This document shows positions 6,155 through 14,400 of a DNA stretch of 20,901 bases, in pieces. The stretch lies in the IMG/VR virus record IMGVR_UViG_3300006751_000182, positions 1 to 20,901 of that record. One strand, written 5' to 3'. The position numbers and the translations under genes were made by a program. The stretch comes from a virus. Numbering within the stretch: the first letter of the stretch is position 1; every line of letters starts with the position of its first letter. The notes below the pieces were generated by a model. It saw only the letters and a program-made list of their open reading frames with translations. It made no database searches and was not told the origin of the DNA.

Positions 6155-9100
6155 ATGCCTGTAGGTGACACTAACATTGCATACGATCAACCTAAAGGGC
6201 CGCAACCAGATATATTGGGGGACAAATATACTGGAGGCACTTTAGGCTACTCTGGATTGATCCGAAGCATCCCTCATACGGGGACGATGGGCAGTCCTAA
6301 GTCACAAGCAACCCTAAACAATATAATCATGGAAGCTGTAGAAGGGATGTCTTCCATTGCTGACTGGACTGCACAAGAAAGTTGGGAGTTTGAACAACGT
6401 GTTAATACCAGACTTTTAGCAGCGGCAGCGGCTGACCCAGAAGATACAGAATTACAAACAGTTGCACAAAATATACAACGCGATAGAAATTTATTTCAAA
6501 TATACAGAGACAAACTACAAGAAGTAGAAAATTTAAAAGCACAAGCTTTAGAAGCTGCTATTGCTGAAGACTGGGATACACATGCAAGTATAAGAGGGGC
6601 TGAAAATGCCGCTGAAAAAATACTTAAAGATATGACGCATTTTCCTGATGGAACACTTAGACCAGATAATACTTTTATGCGTGTAGGTGGCGTAGGTTAT
6701 GAGAACTGGGGCGTAGAACGTGCTTCTATTTTGTACAACCCTGATGATCTTTCGGCTTTTGATAAAGATTTTGAAAAAGTCTATGGTGATCCTTCACTTT
6801 ATGACCAGGCAGCAAAGGGGCTTATATTTGGGCCAATGGGGGTGCAATATAATTTTATTTTAGATGGAGACCTTCCCGGCGACCCCGCTGTTAAAGTAGG
6901 TGAGGTAGACGATAAAGGGCAAGGAACAGATATAGGAGTAACAAGTGGTTCAGGTGCGCTTGATAGCATATTAAGAAAAATTCTGGGTCAAGACCACGGG
7001 GGTTGGGTATACGCTGCTATAGAAGGTGGGATTGCAGGACTAGAAAAAGCTACTGGACTACCTGTAACAGTATTAGTAGATATTCTTAATAATACAGTAG
7101 GAAAAGGACGACAGGTTGTACAAGAAAAAATATTAGATGCTGTTGAAGCAGCGGGAAAGGTACTTACAGGCGGTGAAAGCGGTACAGCTACTGCGGGAGG
7201 AACCGGTACTGGAAGAGGGGCAGCAGAAGCAACCGCAGCAGCAACTTCAGCTAGTACAGCAGGGAAAAAAAGCAAAAAAGATTGGCAAAAAACAGTTACT
7301 GCTATATTAGGTGGCATCGGTGCAGCGGCTGCTGTTTCTGGTTGGTTTAAAGATGATGATGACGATGATAACAAGGTAGTTACTACTGGTGATGAGGATG
7401 CTAACAAGGTAGTTACTACTGGTGGTGATGGCGATACCACTACCACTGATCCAATAACCGGAACCCTTAGTTTAGATAAACCTTCTGTAGAAGGTACTTT
7501 AGCGCCAGAAGGATACGGAAGCCTAGATGCTTTAGATTCTATACTTGGAGGCACAGGCAGTGCAAACGTAGCCGGAGGTACAGGAAGTGAAGATATATTT
7601 GGAGGTTCAGGCGCAGTTGATGTAGCCGGAGGTACAGGAAGTGCAGATATATTTGGAGGTTCAGGCGCAGTTGATGTAGCCGGAGGTACAGGAAGTGCAG
7701 ATATATTTGGAGGCTCAGGAAACGTAAATGCGTTTGGTGGTGTAGGTGGTGCAGATATATTTGGAGGTTCAGGTGCAATTGATGTAGCTGGGGGTACGGG
7801 AGGAAGCGATTTATACGGGGGCACAGGTACTTTAGATGCGCTTGTTAATTTTTTAGGTTTAAATACAGCGGGGGGTTTTGAGCCGGGAGCTTCAGGCTCA
7901 CTTGAAACTTTAGCTTCTGGGTCGCTTGATACTTTAAACACTGGATCGCTTGATACTTTAAATACTGGGGCATTAAATTATTTGCCTCGTATGTCTTCTG
8001 GAGTACAAGGTATACGAGAAACTCCGGGCGATGTAGTAGATATTGATTACCTTTATGACATTGGCGGGGAAAGTATTTTTGCTCCTATGGTGTATGACGA
8101 TGATGAAAATGAAAAAGAAAAAGGAGAACGGCTGTATGTTTATCAAGAAGGGGGTACTGTGGAAAATCAAGATGCGGTAGATACGCTTATTAGGCGGCCT
8201 GGTCAATATGGAAGAAACTATTTTACTCCTGGTGAGTTTGTGCCTACAGGAACTGCGGTGGGCGGTGCAGCTTTAGATTCTAATTTAATACAAATCCCTG
8301 AGTATACTTACAACCGAAATTTACTCCCTGCGTTTGGTGGCCCTGCTTTAACATCTACAGGAATGCCTGTAGAAACATCTACTGTTGGAGGTCTTGGAGA
8401 CGCGGTTAACAGTTCGACAGCAAGTACCATAGGCACTATAGGAGCCGAAACTGTTATACCTGGCGTTGATACTCAAACAGGCGTACTTACTTCTAGCGAT
8501 GTCGATACTACAGAAGGTGCAAGTTTTGTTGATCCTGTATATGACTATTTAACAAATTTAGGTTTTGGGGGGACTCCACAAAATATAACCCAAACACATG
8601 TACAAGACTTTTTAACTTCGGGTTTTACATTAGACGAGTTAGCCAGCGCTTTGGGGACAACAACTTCTCAACTACAGGCTATTGCTGACTATAGTGCTCC
8701 TGTACAAACACAAAATGCACTTCAACAATATCTTTCAACGCTAGGTTATGGTGCCTCTCCTAAAACCCTTACTAAAGAAGATGTTACTTCTTTTATGGGG
8801 CAAGAAAATTTTACTTTAGCTGAAATAGCCTCCGAACTGGGTGTAAGTGAAGATTTACTTAATCAAATTTATAGCTACACCCCTTCTACTGCTACTTCTT
8901 TAACTCCTGTAGAAACATATTTAATAAACAAAGGTTACGGAGGAGAAGGGCAAGCTATAAGTCAGGCAGATGCAGTTGAGTTTTTAGACTCATCAGATTT
9001 TACAATAGAACAAATAGCAGAAGAATTAGGTTTAACAGTTGCAGATATTCAAAATGCAGCTACCTATGGAGGTCAAACAGCTACTTCTACTGGGCTATCT

Positions 9101-10501
9101 GAATTACAAAATTATTTAATAAACCAAGGATTTGGTGGAGGGGGTAAAGAAGTAACCGCTGATGATGTAGCTGCATTTGGAGAGTCAGACTTTAATCTGG
9201 ACGAGATAGCCAGTGCTTTAGGTTTAACTGTTGCCGATTTAAATGCTATTGAACAGTATGCAGGTCAAACTGCTACTTCTACTGGTTTATCTGACATACA
9301 AAATTATTTAATAAACCAAGGTTTTGGCGGGGCTGGTAAAGCTGTAACTGCCGCAGATGTAACTGCGTTTGGAGAGTCAAACTTTAGTTTAGAAGATATA
9401 GCTAGTGCTTTGGGCCTAACTGCTGCTGATTTAAATGCAGTGGGGGCTAGTATGGCTACTTCAACCGGCTTGTCTGAAATACAAAACTATTTAACAGAAC
9501 AAGGTTTTGGGGGAGCTGGTAAAACTGTAACCGCTGAAGATATAACTGCATTTAAAGGGTCAGACTTTAGTTTAGAAGATATAGCCAGTGCCTTGGGTCT
9601 GACTGTTGCTGATTTAAATGCAGTGGGAGCTGGAACTGCTCAAGCAACCGGTTTATCTGGAATACAAAACTATTTAACAGAACAAGGTTTTGGTGGGGCT
9701 GGTAGAGCTGTAACCGTTGAAGATATAACTGCGTTTGAAGAGTCAAACTTTAGTTTAGAAGATATAGCCAGTGCCTTGGGTCTGACTGTTGCTGATTTAA
9801 ATGCAGTAGGAGCTGATGCTGCTAGTTCAACTGGTTTATCCGGGTTACAAAATTATCTAATTAATCAAGGTTTTGGTGGGGCTGGAAGGAACATAACCGC
9901 TGAAGATATAACTGCGTTTGGAGAGTCAAACTTTAGTTTAGAAGATATAGCCAGTGCTTTAGGGGTAACAGTTGATACTTTAAATGCTATTTCAAGCTAT
10001 ACAGCACCTTCGGCGGGGGGTACTACTCTTTATAGCTATTTATCAAATTTAGGGTTTGGTTCTGATGCTGTTACTATAACCCCTGCAATAGCAAAAGAAT
10101 TTTCTGTGGGTGGCGCAGAGTTAGGGTTTTCTTTATCACAAATAGCAAGTGCATTAAATGTAACAGAAGCACAGCTTAGTTCGTTAATTGCAGAACATGA
10201 TGCTGCTAACACAGTACAAGCTGCGGGGGGCGGATTAATGCAAAGCCAAGGCTATTATTTAGGTGGGCCTACCGACGGCCTGGCAGATCAAGTACCTGCC
10301 ACAATAGATGGAGCACAACCCGCCGCATTAAGTGATGGTGAATTTGTAATACCTGCTGATGTAGTAAGTCATTTAGGCAATGGCAACTCAGAAGCAGGCG
10401 CACAACAACTATATGGAATGATGGATAGGTTACGTGAAGAACGTACCGGGACTACTCGACAAGGCCCGGAAATAAACCCTATGCAAATGATGCCAGCTTA
10501 G
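6155..10501 (+). CDS. 1448-aa repeat-rich putative virion protein
   Basis: Parts in order: an Ala-rich helical N-terminal region (about 1-330). A Gly-rich hydrophobic stretch follows (about 376-400), ending in WFK and six Asp, with two NKVVTTG copies. Eleven RTX-like nonapeptides cover 465-563, then a short GSLDTLNT octapeptide repeat (about 581-612). A linker comes next, then nine helical modules of 61-65 residues (about 795-1352). The C-terminal segment (about 1358-1448) reads YLGGPTDGLADQVPATIDG, then LSDGEFVIPADVVSHLG. That C-terminal pattern is common in structural proteins of environmental marine phages. The start directly follows the previous stop, and the next gene has a good ribosome site. 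No enzyme motif is seen. A long adhesion, tail or internal virion protein is likely, but the function is unknown. Confidence 0.85.
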   Translation: MPVGDTNIAYDQPKGPQPDILGDKYTGGTLGYSGLIRSIPHTGTMGSPKSQATLNNIIMEAVEGMSSIADWTAQESWEFEQRVNTRLLAAAAADPEDTELQTVAQNIQRDRNLFQIYRDKLQEVENLKAQALEAAIAEDWDTHASIRGAENAAEKILKDMTHFPDGTLRPDNTFMRVGGVGYENWGVERASILYNPDDLSAFDKDFEKVYGDPSLYDQAAKGLIFGPMGVQYNFILDGDLPGDPAVKVGEVDDKGQGTDIGVTSGSGALDSILRKILGQDHGGWVYAAIEGGIAGLEKATGLPVTVLVDILNNTVGKGRQVVQEKILDAVEAAGKVLTGGESGTATAGGTGTGRGAAEATAAATSASTAGKKSKKDWQKTVTAILGGIGAAAAVSGWFKDDDDDDNKVVTTGDEDANKVVTTGGDGDTTTTDPITGTLSLDKPSVEGTLAPEGYGSLDALDSILGGTGSANVAGGTGSEDIFGGSGAVDVAGGTGSADIFGGSGAVDVAGGTGSADIFGGSGNVNAFGGVGGADIFGGSGAIDVAGGTGGSDLYGGTGTLDALVNFLGLNTAGGFEPGASGSLETLASGSLDTLNTGSLDTLNTGALNYLPRMSSGVQGIRETPGDVVDIDYLYDIGGESIFAPMVYDDDENEKEKGERLYVYQEGGTVENQDAVDTLIRRPGQYGRNYFTPGEFVPTGTAVGGAALDSNLIQIPEYTYNRNLLPAFGGPALTSTGMPVETSTVGGLGDAVNSSTASTIGTIGAETVIPGVDTQTGVLTSSDVDTTEGASFVDPVYDYLTNLGFGGTPQNITQTHVQDFLTSGFTLDELASALGTTTSQLQAIADYSAPVQTQNALQQYLSTLGYGASPKTLTKEDVTSFMGQENFTLAEIASELGVSEDLLNQIYSYTPSTATSLTPVETYLINKGYGGEGQAISQADAVEFLDSSDFTIEQIAEELGLTVADIQNAATYGGQTATSTGLSELQNYLINQGFGGGGKEVTADDVAAFGESDFNLDEIASALGLTVADLNAIEQYAGQTATSTGLSDIQNYLINQGFGGAGKAVTAADVTAFGESNFSLEDIASALGLTAADLNAVGASMATSTGLSEIQNYLTEQGFGGAGKTVTAEDITAFKGSDFSLEDIASALGLTVADLNAVGAGTAQATGLSGIQNYLTEQGFGGAGRAVTVEDITAFEESNFSLEDIASALGLTVADLNAVGADAASSTGLSGLQNYLINQGFGGAGRNITAEDITAFGESNFSLEDIASALGVTVDTLNAISSYTAPSAGGTTLYSYLSNLGFGSDAVTITPAIAKEFSVGGAELGFSLSQIASALNVTEAQLSSLIAEHDAANTVQAAGGGLMQSQGYYLGGPTDGLADQVPATIDGAQPAALSDGEFVIPADVVSHLGNGNSEAGAQQLYGMMDRLREERTGTTRQGPEINPMQMMPA
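7369..7424 (+). repeat. 23-bp direct repeat next to a poly-Asp tract
   Basis: Identical 23-base copies at 7369-7391 and 7402-7424, 33 bases apart and in frame, encode two NKVVTTG segments. They follow six Asp codons and a hydrophobic Gly/Ala segment. Confidence 0.8.
7547..7843 (+). repeat. eleven tandem RTX-like nonapeptides (27 bp), doubled into 54-bp units
   Basis: The protein repeats GG-x-G-x-x-D-hydrophobic-x eleven times (for example GGTGSADIF, GGSGAVDVA), residues 465-563. At DNA level there are 54-bp units at 7568-7621, 7622-7675, 7676-7729, 7730-7783 and 7784-7837. The first two differ by very little and the later ones have diverged. The period and the Gly/hydrophobic positions match calcium-binding RTX repeats (GGxGxDxUx), but the Asp is one place later. 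Confidence 0.9.
7895..7990 (+). repeat. 24-bp in-frame repeats (GSLDTLNT)
   Basis: Four consecutive octapeptide units start at 7895, 7919, 7943 and 7967: GSLETLAS, GSLDTLNT, GSLDTLNT, and a degenerate GALNYLPR. The two middle units are nearly identical at DNA level, pointing to replication slippage. Confidence 0.85.
8537..10210 (+). repeat. nine tandem ~61-65-aa helical modules
   Basis: Modules begin at about 8537, 8720, 8909, 9104, 9296, 9479, 9662, 9845 and 10028. Spacings are 183, 189, 195, 192 and then four of 183 bases. The consensus is (hydrophobic)-x-x-YL-x-x-x-GFGG, then VT-x-x-D(V/I)-x-x-F, then F-x-L-(E/D)-(E/D)-IA-x-ALG-(L/V)-T-x-x-x-LNA(I/V). Modules 4-8 are very alike in DNA, while modules 1-3 and 9 have diverged, so the array has grown from its middle. 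The 'IASALGLTVADLNA' part looks like a helix-turn-helix or LysM-like helix pair, but no family is assigned. Confidence 0.9.
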
Positions 10502-10511
10502 GAGATTAAAA

Positions 10512-11393
10512 ATGAGTAACGGAAGTGCAGTAGGAGCAGAAACAGGTTCCCAAGAGTCATTATCTGATTGGGCAGCGCCATACGTAACTGAGATGCTAGG
10601 TAAGGGGCAGGCACTTGCTTCTACGCCTTATGATGCGTATACCGGTGCATTAACTGCGGGTGCGTCAGGTTTACAAACCCAAGGGTTTGGGGGGTTAGGT
10701 TCACTAGCTTTACCTGGAGCAAGTGCAGCGGGGTCTTTTACAGGGGCAGCGTATCAACCCGGAACCGACGCTACTGCGGCTGATGCTAGTGTTGTACAGC
10801 AATATATGAATCCGTATATACAAGCTGCTCTCCAACCTCAAATTGATGCAATGGCAAGGCAAAATCAAATAGCAAAAAACGAAATGCAAGGTCAGTACAG
10901 TAAAGCAGGAGCTTTTGGTGGGGGCCGACAAGCAGTGGCGGGAGCAGAGTTAGATAGAGGGTTTTTAGACAGGGCAGCGGCTGTAACAGGACAAGGCTAT
11001 AAAGATGCTTATGACCGCGCTTCGGATTTATTCGGTGAAGAAAGACGTTATGGTTTAGATGCTTTAAAAGCTCAGTTAGAAGGCGGTGAACAACAGCGTG
11101 CTATAGAACAGGAAGGTGTATTAGCTGATATTGGACAGTTTAAAGAACAAAGAGACGACCCTTTTAAGAAAGTCCAGTATATGCAGTCGTTGCTTCAAGG
11201 ACTTCCAACCGAAGCTATATCTCGTGACATCGTAGAACCCAGCGGAATGAGTCAGGTTCTTTCTGATTTAGGTTTGGCTGGAACCTTTTTAGATTTAATG
11301 TTTGCACAACCAACTAAAACCACAGGCTCAGGGGGCACAACTACTACTACTACAGGAGGAGGAATATTTTCGGGTTTATTTGATAAAGGGTGA
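10512..11393 (+). CDS. phage virion structural protein of the 'WAAPYVTEMLGKGQ' type
   Basis: The 293-aa protein has an N-terminal segment with WAAPYVTEMLGKGQALA and a YDAYTGAL motif (about 20-50). A Gly/Ala-rich linker follows. The core (about 95-185) contains QQYMNPYIQAALQPQID, then the KAGAFGGGRQA stretch, then TGQGYKDAYDRASDLFGEE. The tail is helical and ends in a Gly/Thr-rich low-complexity stretch (TTTTTTGGG). These core motifs recur in uncharacterised structural proteins of many marine phages; this is recall, not a search. A good ribosome site (GGAG at 10501-10504) lies 7 bases before the ATG. It sits between two large putative virion proteins, which supports a structural or ejection role. 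Confidence 0.85.
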   Translation: MSNGSAVGAETGSQESLSDWAAPYVTEMLGKGQALASTPYDAYTGALTAGASGLQTQGFGGLGSLALPGASAAGSFTGAAYQPGTDATAADASVVQQYMNPYIQAALQPQIDAMARQNQIAKNEMQGQYSKAGAFGGGRQAVAGAELDRGFLDRAAAVTGQGYKDAYDRASDLFGEERRYGLDALKAQLEGGEQQRAIEQEGVLADIGQFKEQRDDPFKKVQYMQSLLQGLPTEAISRDIVEPSGMSQVLSDLGLAGTFLDLMFAQPTKTTGSGGTTTTTTGGGIFSGLFDKG

Positions 11394-11433
11394 AGATGGC
11401 TACCTCCGTGTAAATTATTCAAGGATATAAACA

Positions 11434-14400
11434 ATGGTTTTTAACGTACAAGAACAAGTAAATGCCTACGAAGATAAAGGCGTAAATGCGTTGCAAAAAA
11501 TGCAGCAACAAAACCCTAAGTTGTTGGTTGGTATTGCGTTAGAAAATTTAATGAAAGACATGCAAGAAGATCAACGAGCCAAACAAGCGGCTGCTGGTGG
11601 TGTCGGTGCTCCTATAATTGATAAAAAACTTGCAGGTTTAAGTGGGATGGGGGGCTTAGGACAACAAGAAGCTATGGCTACTGCGGCTCCTGGCCTTCAA
11701 CAACGTGGGCAACAAATGCAAGGGCAACAAATTCTTAAAGCCTTACAGCAAGCAGCTAGAAGGCCCGGTGGTATGCCCGCAGCTATGGCTCAAGCTGGAA
11801 GTATGCCAGCAACAAGACCCGGCGCGATGCCCACACAACGAATGGCAATGGGTGGGATTGTTGGGTATCAGGATGGAGGGAATGTACAACCCATCCCTGC
11901 ACTTATGGATAAGTATGGCAGTGAGATGGTAATGGAGTTTCTGGAAGGGGAAAAACAATTACAAGAAGAAAGCAAATATGTAGCGCCTCAGTATACCGCT
12001 GCTTACCAACAAAAAGCAGACAATTTCTATTCAGGGTTTGACCAAGGGTTTGTAAGCGACTTACTTACAGCCAGATCAGGGCAGTCCTATCCTAAATTTA
12101 GCAGCACAGACGAGTTAATGAAGTATGTAACGCGAGATCGTCCGGGGCTAAGATTTACAGGCCCAAAGCCTAACCCTGAAGAAATGGCCCACGGTGGCAT
12201 CGTAGGCTATGCTAATCGAGGACTTGTAGAAAACAGTCCTTTTTCCACAGACCTTGCTGATATGGACATAGATGCAGTATTAGATGCCATTCGACAAGTT
12301 GAAAGTGGTGGTAATCCTGATGCTGATTCAGGCTATGCCTATGGAGCATACCAAATTAACCCTGAAGCTGGATTAGAACCCGGATACGGTGTTGAACCTA
12401 TAGACGTATATAACAGTTCTGAAGAAGAACAACGAGATTATGCACGAAACTATTTAACAGCTATGTTTAATAAATATGGCAACATGGAAGATGCTTTACA
12501 AGCATACAATGTAGGACCAACAGCTCTTGATGAAATACAAGCGGGTAGAAGAGATATGCCGCAAGAAACAGGAAATTATGTTGGTAACATTAGAAACCAA
12601 TTAGCAGGTGGTGCTATGAATGAAGATTTTGTACCTCTTTCCAGTATGGCAGACGATGAAGGCATGGTCAGTCAGGCCGTTAACTGGGCAAAAGAAAACC
12701 CATTTGAGGCTGCTTCTTTAGGGTTAATGTTTATACCGGGAGTTGGTTGGGGTATGGCAGGAGCACGGGGTGCGGCAATGGGAGCCAGAGCTTTAGCACC
12801 TAGAGGGATAGCCGCAGCGAAACAAATAGGGAGTGGAATACGTGAAGGCGCTCGGAATTTGTTTACTAGACCCCTTAAGTCAGGTCCGGGCAGTGCGGTT
12901 AGAGACCCGGCAACTGGTCAAATGATGAGGGCTAGCGATTTAACAAACTTTTCAAGAGGACGGCTTGGTGATCCGGGCGGAAACACCGTTCTACCTGGAG
13001 TAAAGTATAACCGTGCTTTTTCACCCGGACGTACTGCGGCTGCTGCGGGGGCTGCTGGATTTGCAGGGTCAAACCTAGTTGGAGATGCTTTAACTCCCGG
13101 TGGACCCGGCAATAACGTATCTCCCGGTTTAGCTGCGGCAGACAGAAGAAGAACATTGCGGGAAAACCCTGCTATAGGTTCTTTGCGTGAAGTAGGTAGG
13201 CTACAAGACAATCAACAACAACAAGAACATGAAAATGAAATTGCGTTGTTAAATGCAGCACAAAACCGACAGTTTGGTGGCCCTGGCAATAATGTATCTC
13301 CTGGTATAACTAACGCACAAAGAAGAAGAACATTGCGGGAAAACCCTGCTATAGGTTCTTTGCGTGAAGTAGGACGACAACAAGATGAAGGTGCTAAAGG
13401 GGCTTTAGAATATTTACAAAGCATAGGCCGTCAACAACAAATGGGGGCCGACACTCAAGATATGGTAAACAGGGCTGACCCCGCTCGGACTCTTAGAGGT
13501 ATAGATACTGATAGAGAATTTGAATCTTCTAATGCAGGAATAATGAGTGAAGCAGATAGGTTTAGCCAAATGTTTCCAGATGCTAAAGGAGCTGTTAGAC
13601 GCTATCAAGATGAGCAAGCAGAAGATGAACTTCCTAGTTGGTATAAAGGTAAAGTATATGAGCCAGGTGCTATGGGTGATTTTGCTGAAATAAAAGATTA
13701 CTTACAAAGCCTCTTTGGTTTTAAAGAAGGAGGAAGAGTTGGTTTTCAACCCGGAGGGGCGGTAGGTTCCATGTCAGGCTCTGGCAATATTAATGTAGGA
13801 ACACTTGGTTCGGGAAGCGAAACAGACGAAGAAGAATTTGTCCCACTTGAAGATTTATCAGATGAAGATGACATGATAAATAAGACCATTAACTGGGCAA
13901 AAAACAATAAGTGGGAAGCTGCTTCTCTAGGACTTATGCTTGTACCGGGACTTGGTTGGGGTGTTGCCCTGGGGCGGGCTGGTATGCTGGGAGCCAGAGC
14001 TTTAGCACCTAGAGGAATAGCAGCACTAGGAAGGGCATTTGGACCGGGAAGTAAATTAGGTAAAGTAGGTCAAAAAATGTTTACTAAACCCCGACAATAC
14101 ACCAAAGATTTTAAAATAGAAGACCCTACCTTATTAAATAAAGCAGGAAAACCTACTGTGTTAAGGGGTAAAAAAGGGTTTGAGGAAGCAATAAATCCAA
14201 GAGCAGCCGTAGAAAGAATACCCGGCGCGTTAAAAACACGTAGAGGAAAGCCTGTAGGGGGTAGAAATCCTGATATAAGAAGAGCATCAGCAGCCAGAGA
14301 CCCGTTAATTAGCCCTAGAGTTTTTGATCCTTTGCGTGCTACCGGAGTAGCAGCCACACCCGGTGCTATATCAGCGGGAATAAGCGCACTTGGGGGAGAC

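Larger units (their letters stand above)
12622..14091 (+). repeat. duplicated hydrophobic block (two copies) in the transglycosylase protein
   Basis: Copies at about 12622-12873 and 13831-14091. Both start (D/E)FVPL and contain NWAK, EAASLGLM, PG(V/L)GWG and GARALAPRGIAA, ending in (L/M)FT(R/K)P. A short stretch around GARALAPRG is nearly identical in DNA, and the rest has diverged. The copies are Gly/Ala-rich and could be membrane-active. Confidence 0.88.

Noticed and set aside
6988-7941. 317-aa minus-strand open frame, Pro/Ser-rich
   Set aside because: It lies wholly inside the 1448-aa gene and is the complement of Gly/Ser/Thr-rich repeat codons. Its Pro-rich repeats mirror the plus-strand repeats, and no ribosome site or neighbour genes on that strand support it.
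9200-10000. IASALGLTVADLNA repeats as DNA-binding helix-turn-helix or LysM domains
   Set aside because: The helix-pair pattern is suggestive, but the residues before it do not fit LysM, and a virion protein with nine HTH units is unlikely. The modules were left unassigned.
7547-10210. Direct repeats considered as a CRISPR array
   Set aside because: The repeats are in frame, have no unique spacers of constant length and encode regular protein modules.
11394-11433. 40-base gap checked for a promoter or terminator
   Set aside because: It is the longest gap between genes. It holds only a ribosome site (AAGGAT) and no convincing hairpin with a T-run or -35/-10 pair. No terminator or promoter could be supported anywhere in the window.
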